Assembly: GCA_033032175.1 (NCBI GenBank)
Contig: CM065328.1
Coordinates: 12,400,690-12,464,689 of the forward strand
Source: Saturnia japonica
Lineage: Eukaryota; Arthropoda; Insecta; Lepidoptera; Saturniidae
Direction: 5' to 3'
DNA: 64,000 bases
Below, piece after piece: positions 42,919 through 57,900 of the stretch. The translations under genes were made by a program, and so were the position numbers. The notes beneath the pieces are model-generated. The model was given only the letters and a program-made list of their open reading frames with translations, made no database searches and had not been told where the DNA came from. Positions within the stretch are counted from its first letter, which is position 1; every line of letters begins with the position of its first letter.

Positions 42919-45900
42919 GTAAGTTACTTTCAAGTTTATTAATTTTAAATTAAATTTATATATTATCTTGGTGCTAGTTATACAAGTGTTTCAACTCGTC
43001 AGGATTCATTTTAGCAATTAATGTATCAATGTATGTAATTAATGTATAAATATGAAATTCTGTTAAGAATATAATTAAAACGGAATAAATAATATAGTTT
43101 AGAATGAACAATTTATTGTTTTACTTGGTCATGACATATGGCTGAATTTTATTAAGTTGAGGGGCGGGGAAGGGGAGAGGTAATAATTCTTAAGGAAAAA
43201 GCACAGTAACGATTAGTTTTTGAATAAGCAATTACATTGAACTACAACTTGTATATGATTTTTTTCTGGCATTTATATTAATATGCCATTGATATGTGAT
43301 TACAGTCTCAACCTAACACAACCAATTGTCTCTACAATAATATGAAATAAACATTTTTTTTTTTAAATTTTCTATTGATAATAAATATAAACTGTTGCTT
43401 TTAAGAGCTCTTCTTTGTAAGTGGCACCAGTAGTTCAACAGAATCTTCATTTTTCTTTATTGAATAAAATCACAATTCTGTAGACATGTGGTCCACATCT
43501 TTTTTAAACGTGGGTGCTATTATTATAGAACATTAAAAAATACTTCTACCATTCTGATTAGCCACTGTCCTTCAAGATGTCTTTCAAAATAGTGTTTAAA
43601 TCTTCCAAATTTTAATCGATCTATCTCAATTATTCTGTTTGGACCTCAATCATTCCTTCCTATTTTTTTTAATAAATACACTATTACTGTTTTTCTGCAA
43701 TCATTGTAGCTGTCTATAATTGGGCCACTAATATTAATACACCATGTTCATCCCTTTCTGCCCCTCTCTGTAATTGTTCATAAGAATAATTTTGACTAAA
43801 CATGTACATTACTTGAAATATTAAAACTATAGATAGGAGGACATTTTCAAATCACAATCCAACAGCTCTATTGATTGATTTTGTGCGACAGTTGGTTTTT
43901 CTGCAGCAAAAAGAGCCTTCGGAGATCTTAGGCTGAAGAGTACTGACCAAGATCTACCATTTGTTGTGGTGACTTCTCAATAAATAAATCGGCATGTTGA
44001 ACACTATGTTATTTTATTGCTGAACTTATGTACATATTTGTTTAATACTTATTATAGTTTTGTTAGATAAAATAAACCAACTTAAATTAATCATATTGTC
44101 TTAAATTAGACAGGAGTCTTAAGAGAATTTAAATCCATATTGTTCTTTATTGGAACATTTTTCTTCTTCTTTTTGTTTTGGCACTGCAAAATCACTTGCC
44201 AGCATCAATGTTTTCAAGCCTTCGTACTAGTAGATATTTTATTCAAAGTGGCGTCTAACAAGATGGTGGCTCTCTGTTAGAATGACCTAGCGAGTTTTTG
44301 TGGGATCCCAGAATGCATGCTTTTAGTTTATACTTATAATCTACTTCACTAATGCACAAAAACCAAACTATATCATGCAAAATGACACCAATATTACATA
44401 ATATAGGGTCAAAAACCTAAGTAAATTAATAAAAAATAAAAACCACAGCATGCCACTATAAGATCCTGCCAAAAACACCATGTTGGAACATTATATATTT
44501 GTACTTTCTAAGCGGCCAGTACAAATCAAATAGTGTCGATAGCCTAATGCACTAATATGATGAGTTAAAGTCATAGGATTTTTTATGATACGAGCAAGTT
44601 TTTACATCTTGCATTTAACCTTTGTCCCTATGTTAACTGGACACACTGTTCATGGCTACATAAGTACATAAACATTTTTCTCCAGTTCCATTGAGACTTA
44701 ATCCTCTATACATATGGGTTATTATTCTATCAGAGGGTCCAGGTCCGATTCCGGCGTCGGCATGCACCCCAAACAACTGCAGCTGCTCCATCACAGCAAT
44801 CAGCTTTCAGTAAAGAATGCGTCATTGTTTATAACAAAAGTAGAGTAACAAAAATACACAATATCAACTTAGCAACTATGAACTAACAAAAACAAAACAA
44901 CTATATCAAGACTATAATAAAACTACTTTATCCTAAAAGAACAACGAAAATAGCGGGTAGCGGAAATACGGACTAGGGATGAGTATTAAATATCGATATT
45001 TTCTCATATACTTTATAGATTTATAATGTCAATATTTTTAACCGCGATATATCGATTTCAATTTTTATTTCAGAGTATCGAATTAATATCAATTTCGATG
45101 TATTTCTGAGGCAAGTCGCAAATTTGCTTTCGTATTCAATATTACTAGGTACTCCTTGCATGGTCCTCACGCATCATTTATTTTTTTTAATGCAGCCACA
45201 ATCATCAAAAAATGCAATAAAAACAATATCATTTTAATATAATGTATGGTCTTGTAAAGATTGTGTGTCTGTACTGTATGTGTGATAGCAACTTTGGAGA
45301 GGTGTGGTTGGAGAGTTCAATCAATCGGGATTGTTTTGATTTTTCAAAAAAGCATAAATAATGTTTTCCGTATAGAAATAAAAAAAAGACAACTTTGAGT
45401 CAATTTCTGTACAAATTACGACATATCGATTAAATGATATTTTACGATAATTATCGATATATGTTTTTCACTTGTTCATCTCTACACGGAGACATAAACA
45501 TAAAACGGCACAAAACGAAATTTAAAATATGAGCAAATACAGAATTAGAGATGGACCAATACTTCGATGTATCGATAATTTTTGAACGATATTTTAAATT
45601 CATTTTTTGTTTAAGATAAAGTATTGAAGTACTGCCCTCTGTTAACTATTTTATGTCTGGCAACTTTGGAGAAGGAAGCTAGTATTTGTTTTACTAGTAG
45701 TTCGGAATAGGATTAAAATAAATTGTACTACAATTCAGTTAGGTTGATCGTAAATTATACCAGAACGATTATTTTTATCACCGAGTGTTTAAGTTATAAG
45801 GATAAATAATGAATGTAAAGTCATTCCACTAAATGAGTGAAGGGCGAAATAATTTCAATTTAAACAGCATGACCATTAGACGGAACAGGGGACGGATGGA

Positions 45901-48900
45901 CAAAAAATAAATACAAAAAATTTGAGAGAACTTAAAAAAAAAAAAATTCGAGTCGATTTTTGGGTAAGAATTGTTAAAAAGTGACATATTAACATATTGT
46001 CGTGTGGAAGTGTTTTTGATCACCCTAGTGATCTTAATTATATGGCAGGTTGGAACCTGACTTTTTGGAGTGGACTCTTTTTAGAGAAATGCTCTGCTCA
46101 TATGAACTACGGCGAATTCCGTTGACTAGAATGTTTTTCAAATTTGTCAGTATGTGTCCAGATTGTGTTAATAATAATAATATTTTTTAGCGACCATAGT
46201 ATTTCACAAACAATTTAAATGAAAATATAGCTTAATGTCGGTTTTAGTAAACAATACTTAAGCATTTATACTACTGGCATGCAATATTATTTAAAAACCT
46301 TACAAGACATCGAGAGATAAATGCAAATTGTAGCGTTTTAAAAGTATTTAGATATTGTTCGATAAAGATTACCAATTATTTTAAACATAACTAAGTAACA
46401 AAAATATTTATTTGAAATAATACACTTCAAATTAAATATAATAATAATGAACATTGTCTGTTTGTGCAATTTTGCACGAAACCAAAACATTTCGGCTTAT
46501 TATTAATAGTTCTTAGTTCATATTTTGTAATTAAAATGATGTATTAATTTTTGCAAAAAAGCAGCGAAATAATCGTTCTTGAAATCCCTGACAATCAAAT
46601 AGACTTAAAAGTATTTTGTTTTATTACATCGTTTTTTTTACAGTGATGCTTGCATCTCTAACCCTATGCATAATAAAATTAACCAGTGTCGCTAAGACCT
46701 TAGAGTCAGAAGTTTCATTTTTCCTGCAAATGTTACATATTAGTATTTCGTTTCTTAAATTAAAACGTTATTGTTGAGTATTGACATATTCTACATTTTT
46801 AACCCATTTGAAATATATTCTTATGTTGTATACGTTCTATAACTTCGCCAATTGTGAACAGATTATTGTAAATAAATACTTTTTTGATAATATTTTTCTT
46901 GGTAGTATTAAGAAGTTAGGAATTTCACTGTCTCAGATCTATGATGATGATGGATGGCTCACTGGCTCATTCAGCCCAAAAAAGGTGTATAAAAAAGTGT
47001 ACATGGGAATTACGTGATTTAATCTGTTCACATTCAGGAAAGGAGGGTTACTTGAGAGAGCCAATAGTAAAGAAAAATTTAAGGAATGTAACCATCTGGC
47101 AACACTGGTTTAAACTTTGAACTAGACTAGCCTACAGATTTTAATACCAAGTATGCGCTTTCCAGTACTCAGACCGAGTACACATAGAAATACCTTGAAA
47201 TTTTTTTAATAGTGTTGCGTTGTACGTACGTATTTGCTGCGTACGTGGCTGTCTTGCCGAAGCTACTCGAAGGTCCAGCGGGGCCCGAAGTGATATATAA
47301 GGTCCAGCAGGGCCCGAAGTGATATATATATATATGGCTAATTCAAAGCCAGCTAATTCGTTGAAACAAATTTTGGTACTTATGTCTATGAGGGTAAGGA
47401 ACCTTGTTGCGTGATAATATTATATGATAATATTTATTTATTGTAATGAATTCCTAATACTGATATTATTATTATATAATTATAATTATTATAGGTAGGT
47501 ATAGAAAATATTACAGCGTGTATGATGTTGTTTTACAATATACGATGTTTTTGTACTTACTTATTACGTTGAAAAGGTTTTGAATTTCACATCAGTTGTA
47601 TTTGCGAATTGGTTAGATCAACAACTGATTTTATTGATTAACTGATATTTTGGTGCATTTCATTATATAAATTTTACTTATCGTTACCATAATCTTGGCT
47701 GATAGGCCCAAACTTGACAAAATAGGAAAGTTACAGCACAATCCAAACACAACGGTGACCATAGAGATATCTAAATCCATCGGCGGTCATCGATAATATA
47801 ATTTTAATATTCAATTAAAACGAAATCCAATTTAATTAATTATGCACATACTATGCTTACTTAGCGAGACCATGTGTATTTTTTTACCGTTTTTGTAACG
47901 GGTTTTCGGCAATCCCGTACTTTGAAGGTCGGGTATTGATATTTGAAAGGGTCTCATCTCTGGTAGACTCTGTAGAGTTTAATATTGTATAATGATCTTA
48001 AAGCTTGGCAAACATTCACAAATTTAAACGTGCGGATAGAGCGTGTGGCTAGGCTTGCGAAGATTTACCTTGGCTGGCCATCGATCTGAGTGAAGTCGAT
48101 ATTTGATGCACAAGTAAAAGGAGCTTGTGGCAAGCGCTTGCGATACCTCCTCCACACGTTTGCCTGTAGTTAGTATAGCATGAGCTAAATAAATAATTGA
48201 AAAATCTGGTACAGCGAATTTAACTTTTTCATAACATATTACTTTTCCTGGTTTCATTTTGCTTCTTTTTACAATAAAAATAGATTAAATCAAATGTTAT
48301 AATTATAACCGACACGAGGTCGACGTCCGTAATGCTGGCTTATCCCAAACACACTAGCACTGTTAGCACACTTGCAAACGTACAACATGCCTATCCATGT
48401 TGGCTTGCCTATCTATATTTTTCTCCACATGTATACCATACAGTGTTACTACAAAAATATTTCTAAACATTTCAGGTTTTCTTACAAGGTTTTCCTTCAC
48501 CATCAGACGATACTTGTTGGCGACGAAATTATGTATTATTATGTGTCATGTGTTATATATTGTGTGTTTGTATATAAGAATAGATAATTATCATAAGAAT
48601 GGACAAATAGAATATATTAGGTCTTTACCTATCAAATTGCCGTTTTGTATGAAAAAATTTAAACGAATTTTTTTCATGTATATTTTATTTGTATTAATCG
48701 AAGTAATCGCCCATGCAATCAATGCATCTTTGCCAGCGCAGTGGCAGTTTATTGATGCCCTTCTTAAAGAAATCAGCTGGACGGGAGGCAACAAATTCTT
48801 CAAAGGCATTTTGTACTCCCTCTCGGGTATTGAATTTTTTTCCGCCAAGGAGTTATCCAAATTCTGGAAAAAGTAGTAGTCTGTAGGCGCAAGGTTTGGT

Positions 48901-51900
48901 GAATAGGGCGGATGACGGAGAACTTCCAACCCCAGTTCTTGCAACTTGGAGACCGTCTGCTGTGCAGTATGAGGTCGCGCGTTGTCGTGCAGGAGCAGGG
49001 GAGACGAGCGATTGACCAATGCTGGTTGGAGATGTGCCAGCTTCTCCATCATTGTGTTCAGTTCTTCACAATACACATCTGCAGTAATGCTCACCCCGTT
49101 TGGTAAGAAGCTGTGATGAATCACACCGGCGCTAGACCACCAAACAGTGACCACCACTTTTCTAGGGGTAAGTTTTCGTTTAGGGCATTGTTTAGGTGCT
49201 GAACTAGGATCCAACCAACTTGCTGAGCGCTTGCGGTTATCAAACAGAATCCATTTTTCATCGCAGGTAACAATGCGGTTCAAAATTCCTTCATTTGTGT
49301 GTCTGTTGAGCAGTGCAAGGCACGTCTCGACGCGTACTTCGCGCTGGCGATCATTGAGTTCGTGGGGCACCCATTTATCAAGCTTTTTTACCTTGCCAAT
49401 TTGACGCAAATGGACCAATATTGTTTTAACGCTAACGTCGAAAGCTGCTGCTAATTCAGCCGTAGATTGTGTATCATCAGCTTCCACAATCGCCTTTAAT
49501 TCGTCATTGTCGACCAAAGTCTTCGGACGACCGCGAAGTACATTTTTCAGGTCGAAATTCCCAGAACGGAAGCGAGCAAACCAATAATATTGTGGTGCGT
49601 TGGTTTGTAGTGTTAGCTCCGTAAACGTCGTTGATGTTGCGTGCCGCTTGTGCCGCGTTGCTGCCACGACGGTACTCATATTCCATAATTACTTGAATTT
49701 TTAATGTATCCATGATGATAAAAAAGATTGAAATGCGATGAAAATGTAACACTAATCAATAAACAAATGACTACTTTTGGAAGAAGAATTCCATGTTTTT
49801 AAAATAAAATTAATTTGAAATTAGAATTCTTAGCCAAACAAAAATTATTTTAATTTGAAATGGCCAGTACTGCAGAACGGCAATTTCATAGGTAAAGACC
49901 TATTATTTATGGAAAGAATGTTAGCAACTACATTACGCATTATGTATTACGTGTCATGTATTGTGTATGATATGTGCTTACTTATTATATTTTACGTATA
50001 TAAGATTAGAATAACGATAGAATAGATAAGATTTCTGGAATAAGTTTATATAGAAATATGTACGACATCACATTGAATGTAAGAACAATACGCGGTAAAA
50101 CCGCCCGTAATTTCTATTGTTTATGGTCTTGTATAGAATATGTGCTTAATGTATATAATGTATTGATGTTTAATGGATAGGGAATAGAATAAGGAACAAT
50201 TTGATATATAACTTGTATATGTAACTTATATATTCAAATAAATATAGAGCGGGAAACAATTCAAAAAAAAAACATGTCGGGGAACATGCCTATGAGTATA
50301 TATTAGTTAGCTCGAATCGTAGGAGTAGGGATTCATTTAGATCGCGACCTAATTGCATGTGTGACGACCGCCCGAGCCGAGGTCCGGCCACTTTGGCACT
50401 CTCGTGCGGGTCGTCCACACAACTTTCGCAGTTGAGTGCCTTCTGCACTCGCCCCCAAGTTCGGTGAAGCTGTAAAAGCCGCAGCGGCTTCAGGGCCACT
50501 AAGGCTAACAGTGTAGTTAGGACAAAAAAAAAAGTGTCGGGCACGGTTCGAGTTATCGGATACACAGCGATATAAGGAAGAAAAACAATATTTGGTCGTC
50601 CTGCGAACGTCTCATAAAATGAAGAGTTCAAGAGTTTAATTTGAAGACCCAGCACCTCAAGCTGCCGTGCATTATTGCACCTCCCGGGCCCCTCACCACC
50701 ACCTCGCCCTACTGGCGTCCGTACGGTGTCTACGAGACGGGTATCCGGCCAAACAAAATCGCCCGTCTAAACCAGGAAGTGTCCCCCCCCCCACGCACGC
50801 AGAGGGGAAATGACGCGAACCCAACAATACTGTTACCAATTTAAATTAGTAAATATAGGTACTCTAATTCAGGAAAATTCGCGAGTTCGAACTTGCGAAC
50901 TTTGAATTGATATTCCATCGGTCTAAGTCTAAACCGTCGCGACTTAGGTAATAATAGGTACCTATTAACTGTTCGTAAATATCACGAAATAATGTAGTTA
51001 GAATACAAGTGTAGTATAAAAAATGTTGAAACAGATTAACAAAAAAAAATTAAAATATATTACTTTAGTAATTCCTTTTTCCATAATAGGCTTAACGTTG
51101 TGTCCACAATCTCACCTGATCTTAAGTGACGATTTGGCCAAAGATGGGTAACACGCTAAACCTAATGGAAAACTGGCTCTCAAGTGCAGCTGCCGGAACA
51201 AACCTATAGGTGTTTGGCGACAGGTTTTCAACTTGAGGGTGGTAGCTAACCAGGCGGGCATTAGAAAAAACCCTACTACCATGCAGTCCGTAGATCTATT
51301 GCCAGAATATTTCTGAAGCGTTCCGGTTTCCTTTCGACGTATTCCTTAACCGTCAGCCAATAATGTTACTAATTCAAATTAGTAAATGTACACGAATTCT
51401 AAAGAGAACGAACCTGTGGACATCCTATTTGTTTTCCGCAAGTTTATGCCACTCAATTAATCATTTTATTTATAAAAAAATTTCCAACATTTCAGAATCT
51501 CCCGCATTCGTCTGCTGGGGTCCTGGCGGACGATCATGACAAGGATCGAGACGAGAAGCCATGGCAAACAGTTATATATAATTTTATTACATAAATTATA
51601 CATATTCTGTGCCTGCGTGGATTCAAGCACCCCTGCTCTAGGGGTTACGAAAAATCCAAAATTTTAATAGTTTTTGCTGAATAAATCATAATAGATATAG
51701 CAAGTAATGTACTACATAATTGTAGGCAATAAAAAGACCAACAAAAAAGTCACGAAGAGTATACGTCTATCTTATAAGGAACACTCAGAATAAGCATTTT
51801 ATCTTTAAAATAACAAGAGCGGGGGAGCAACATTCGTGCGGGCATTCTTTAGTCAACGTGAGCGAAGCCACGGGCACAGCTAGTGCTATCGTAAATATTT

Positions 51901-54900
51901 TATTCAGTTTAGGCTGTAAGAAGGCACGTATTAATATCGAAACATTACCACCGGTTCGGAAAACATCCCAACCACAGAGAAGAACCGACAAGAAACTCGA
52001 TTGGGTTAACAATTTTTTTTGCATTTATTTTAATTTACGTTATCAGTAACTTATTTCGTTCATTAATCAATTGATTAATTATTGAAACTAGCGATCGCCC
52101 TAAGGTCGAAATTCGACCAGCGACTTTTTGATCATAGACTATTTTCTGTTTGACATTTACAGTATTCATAAACAATGAGTATTATCTACATCACTTGCTG
52201 TCACTTTTCGTTGAGTGACAATGTCAATATTTTGTGGGGTCTCAGTTCGCGTTCAATGGCACTGCTCCGGTTAGGATACGCAGTATTAATTTATTTAATT
52301 CAATATATTAGTAACAGATATTATACATAAATTTTAGCTTTCTGCACTCCTTCATATAAACTTTAACCATCCCAAATCTCACGGTCTTCCGTGCACGCAA
52401 TACACTTAAAAAGGTACCGAAAGCTATTGATTCACCTATTAATATATAGGTTACATGCTATTTGTGAATTTTAATAGTTTCGGTCGTTCGTAGGTTCTGT
52501 ACGAGATTACAAAGAAGGGGAAGCATTTGTACGAACCAGTTAGATCAGTAAGTCGGATAACATGTCAGAGGGGTTTGGGGTTTGTTGTGACGTATCTAGC
52601 ATGGGTTGGCGCCCGGGGTGAGACGCACCCCTTAAAGGACGTCACTCACTTATCAACCCGGCACCCGACGAGCTCTGCTTCCTCGGTCGAAGTCCACTCG
52701 TTGTCAACGGGTGAACGCCGGGTGACCAACGGATTAAGGTACTGGTCGGGTGCAGGGTTGATAGGTAAGTTGCACCCCCTAACATGCCGCTTTCGCGCTG
52801 GTGGTTAATAAGATTTTGTGTAATTTTAGTTAATGTTTGGTGTTAATAGTTAATTTAATGTAGAGAGATTACGATCCGTTCGTAAACTCGGTCATATCTT
52901 TTGGGTGTCTTTGTATTCATGTAATGGGTATTTTAACCTTCGACACAAAAAGAGGGGTGTTATATGTTTAACATGTGTATGTTGATCTAGTTTTTTTTCC
53001 GTTAAAAGGTGATTTGTTTGAGGGTGTTCTTAGCTATGTACCAAAAAAATCTGTTTAGCCATTTGAAAATTATCAGCTAATTTCTAGTTGATAAATGGAT
53101 GTGGGCATCTTATTCAGGTCTTATTGAGTCGAGATTTGGTATTTTGTTACTTCAATGATATTAGAAAAACCTTGACCTGATGCTGCAGCGTCATCTGAAA
53201 TATGTAGGATACCTAACTCCTCACCAACTTACAGCAGAGATTTCGTATTTGGGCTCATTAGAATGGTCTCGTGTTAAATTATGAATATACCTTGTATATT
53301 GTATTTATTTTTGTTTATTTCTTTTAATACGTTATTTAGGGAATAAGGTCTTAAAGATTTGAAGCAATGATGGCTCAATAGTAGCGTGTGTGGACATCGC
53401 GTCTATCGACGTGAGTTCGAATCCTTGCAATGAGCCTGCGCTTGCATTGAAAGAAACCATGAAACCATATGTTGGTAGGGATTTTCCAATGCCCGCCTTA
53501 CTAGCTATCGCCCTCAAGTTGTATATCTATAGTCAAGTGTTTTCCGATAGCTACACTTGAGCCATCCATCTTCATCTTGGACCATGTCGTCACTTAACAT
53601 CAGGCGAGATTATGATCAAACACTAACCTATAAATCATTCTTATCTTCTATATCTTTAAACTGCATTGGTAACATTGGACAAATGAAATTAAAATTATTC
53701 AAGGTGCCTTTGCGTAAAATACAAAACAAAGGGACATTCAAATAAAAAATAAAAATCACGGTAAATTTTCAAGATCATCTATTCAAATAAATTAAATTGA
53801 ATTAGTGTCTGTTTGTAATGTCAAAATAACAGCTCTTTACTAAATGCATATGAGAGTATGTACGGCACTTATAAAAAAGCAAATTTTTTAAATTTTTTGT
53901 CTACCTGTTAGTTTGTTCCTGGTAATCTCCGAATCGGTTGGACTGATTTTGACGAGACTTTCACTGGCAGATAGCTGATATTATAAGGAGTTGATAATTA
54001 GGGTTCTGCGAAAAAAGAAATCAATTTGGAAAAACGACGATTTTATTAAAAAAGTCAACGAGAGTAATATGTCTATCTTCGCGCCTGTGTTCACAACTAG
54101 TTTATTACTATAGTTTGAAACAGTTTAAGTTTATTACGGTACTAGAAACTGCTTTGGCTTACATTAAATATCTGTTGTAGTTATAAGTAATCTATAAGTT
54201 ATTTACACACCTAATCTATGGATAAGTGGATAACCAATCGTAAGAGATAACAAGACTTGTTTTGCTTGTCTCTGTGTTACTAATACATTCTGTTCGTTTT
54301 TCTATGAGGGTATCGTATGTCGAAATGTCTTATCCAAGGTTTTTGTTGACATGGGATTTTATATTACTTTCATCACAATTGCACGTAAATAGTGTCATAA
54401 TATTATGTATACTATCTTGGGTGTAAAAGCTCCTAAGTAAAACCCTAGGGTCTTTTGTTTTGCGCGTATGCCCGAGGGCGTAATGGCTTTTGCAACTGAT
54501 GCCATTTTCTTACAATCCATTTGGCGCATACTGGCCCTTTGCGCCTTTGACGTTTCTGAACGCAACATATTTGTATTATCTATGAGAAACTAACCCGTCA
54601 ACCGCATTAAAAAAAATCCGCTCTTCGCAAATTTTGTAATTGTTGAGTAAATTAATAGGTATTGTTCAGTAATATTAATTTTTTTGTTTTATTTACTCGC
54701 AAATGTGATGAAAGACATTGTATGTTACACAGGCGATACGGGATTTACGAACATCGGACTCATTAAAACCCTCGGGGTTCGACTTCGGGCTTGTAATAAA
54801 CTCTCGTTCCTAATTCATTATTTACCGCCCGCAAGACACAACGTGGTTACTATTATTAAAGAAATTTTTTTGTAGCAACGCCACATCTTTCTTAATTCGA

Positions 54901-57900
54901 TATGGAAAATAATGATCAAACTTAATTTCATAGCTTATGAAAATTGCCCCGCTATTGGAAAATTGTTTAAAGTTACTGTTTTCGTTAAAAATGTTTGAAA
55001 CAAGTTTTTTATTAGGAACGCTATCTGTTGATTGCGTTCGTAATCTATAAAAATAAATAAAACTGAAGTGTCTGTTTGTAATGCCAAATTAACAGCGTAA
55101 TTCTAAATGCATATGAAAGTACATATAAACACTAATTATTACGATGTGCCCAGCCTTAAAGATATGTTTAAGTCAAATGAAAATAAACACCTACGAGGTC
55201 ATCCCTCGAAACTTTGGGAATTCCCAGCAAAAAGAAACCGAATGAAGCAGTTCTTGCCTAACAGAGTGGTCACAGCATGGAACAAACTTCCAGAAAAAGT
55301 TGTGATGGCTCCTACCATAACCTCCTTTAAGAGCAGATTGGACAAGGAAGATATCTCCAAGCTATTTGATACGCACGCATCAGCTAATTAGCTGCTAGTG
55401 TGTCTTACCAAATATAATAATAATAATAATACATACGGGATTTATCACAAAAAGGCAATTTTTTTAATTTTTGACGGAACTTTCACTGGTAGACAACTGA
55501 TATTATAACGAGTAACGTAGGCTACTTTTATTTTAGAAAAATGATTAGTGTCCCGTGCGATATAATATCAGTTCGAAAAAAATACGATTTTGAAGCACTT
55601 AAGACTTACGTTAGGTAAACCATAACATAATTATACTTAGATATTAAAATTACCTATAAAAAATTCAGCGAGAGCTTAATATGTTTGTCTGAATCATCAA
55701 CAATAAGCATTTTTGTCTTTAAAATAACCGGGAGCGGGAGTAGCACGATTCGCGCGTGTGCCCGATTGATAGCATTCTGTAATCCACGCGAGCGCAGCTG
55801 CGGGCACAGCCAATTAAAATATATTAAAGTAACATTTAGAAGGCGCCATATTTTTAACACCCTTCACATAAACTAACACACAATGTGTAATCAATTCTTA
55901 GAAGTCAATTTTTACCTACCCACTTCTGATTGTAGTATCGAAGTGAAACTTAGTATGTATATGTAGTTCCGATGATAAAACTGTAATTTGGTATCTTGGA
56001 GCTTATCTGATGATGAAGCCAGGTGGTGGTTGGTGGAACTCTTCAGTGGCTACTAACAAATCCCTCGAGTTTAGGCTCATACGATTTGTTTTGACGAGTA
56101 CGATGGCTTGGGCTCAGTAACGAGGGTCTGCTGATCAAACCAGGAGATGTTTTATAGTTTTTAGTGCGTGACAACAACATGGTTTATAGTTTTTTTTAAA
56201 CCTACATACTTGAATTATCTAACATTACAATAATTGTTGTAAAATAATTTATAACTAAGTATATATGCTAGTATTAGGAAACAACTGTTTAGAACAGACA
56301 CGAGATAAGTTTGCCTATATCTAGTGATATGCGATATTACTAAATATTTATTGCGATAATGCTTGCATTATCTTGTAATATAATCCTGCAAGATTTACTA
56401 CAAGAAAATCCGCCAGTATATATCAGCAGGTATATGAGAATGAAGTGTGACATCGTAGATAATACACTAATATTAGTAATGCGAATTGACAAGTCCGGTG
56501 AAGCTGTAAAAGCCGTCTGAGGCTCCAGGGCCCCTAAGACTAACAGTATACTCAGTTCTAAAAAAAAAAAGCTAAATGATGAACACAATGATGTTGAGGT
56601 TGAAAGACGATGGTAATAATGTGAATTGGTTTTACTTCTTCATATTGGGTAAAATAATTTAATTTTGTATTAATCATTCTTCTTCTTCTTACCCCTTATC
56701 CTACTTAAGTAGGGTCGGCACTATATGTATTAATTAATGTTCATGAATTTTATTAAAATAATTATACACGAACTTTAGGTTCCCAGTCCGTTCATAGTTG
56801 TTTTACTCGGCGTTTACCTCCTGCTTGGCTATCTGACGCAACTGGTAGAAGATGACATGCCAAGGGTTATCAACGACCGCGATGTACCACAGGATGTGAG
56901 TATCTAGGACAACATAAGCAAACGTATGAATGAGTTTTAGTAACAACTGCAAACGTAATTAATAACTGCGCTCGCGAACGTGTCGCATTTAATGTCTAAC
57001 AAAATTTTCGGCTTTCCCAAAATGAGCCGATTTTTCAGTTGTCCTTTTTCCCGGCCATTTATTAATTACGTAAGGACAAATTTGGTACTTACTTAAGATT
57101 TCTTGAACCCACCCCCCTCTTCTAACGTCATATTCTGTCTCGTTTTTCAGAATAATAAAATTTTGTTGGACAAGACAATTTTTAACAAAAAAGAAATCCA
57201 ACTGTAATGATTTTGAAGAGTTCCCTGGTCCCAATACCAATGAAATTGAGGTATTCTTTATGCAAAAAAAGAATCATTCAAATCGGTTCATAAACAAAGA
57301 AGTTATGTCTGCAAATCCATAAAAATATAAATTCGAATTGAGACCCTCCTTTTTAAAAAAAAAGTAAAACTCACATATAATTAAAATAAGATTAATACGC
57401 GGGAAGAATGTACTATAATTTTTAATAACATTTAAAATCAATTAAAATGGAGACATTTAAGATTTTAAAATTTCAATAATAACAAATAACAATACAAATT
57501 ACAACAAAGAATGAAGAAAACCTGAAGAATGCCTGACTACAGATTTTCAACTTAAAGGTGGTAGCTAGCCAGGAGGGCTTTAGTCAATGTACTACCACCA
57601 TACCATGGTTTCATCACGATGTATTTCCTTCAGTGAAAGCTCAGGCTCAAAGTATTCAAACCTACCTGATCGACGTGGTATCTGAACAAGCTTTTGCTGA
57701 TCCATCATCGCTTCAAAAGTGTCAATTTTGGTTAATACTCCATCATCCTTATCTTCATCCTGCTGTCCATTGCTGAACACAGGCATTCCCCGAGGATCGC
57801 CACTGGACCCGATCTTCAGTCCTTCGCATCCAGTCGAATCATACGCGTTCTCATCTCTAGAACTCGCCTACCCTATCGGTTATCAATTCTTTCGTATATG

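Noticed and set aside
48397..48876. 159-codon + strand ORF
   Set aside because: It is mostly antisense to the mariner transposase, whose motifs and terminal repeats explain the region.
52527..52808. 93-codon ORF over the GC hairpin island
   Set aside because: Openness follows from GC composition and the inverted repeat; no protein family recognised.
56577..56630. Alternative first exon for the ERMP1-like gene
   Set aside because: An ATG and a donor-like GAT|GGTAAT occur, but the donor is weak and the phase does not fit the exon at 56779, while 42862-42918 does.
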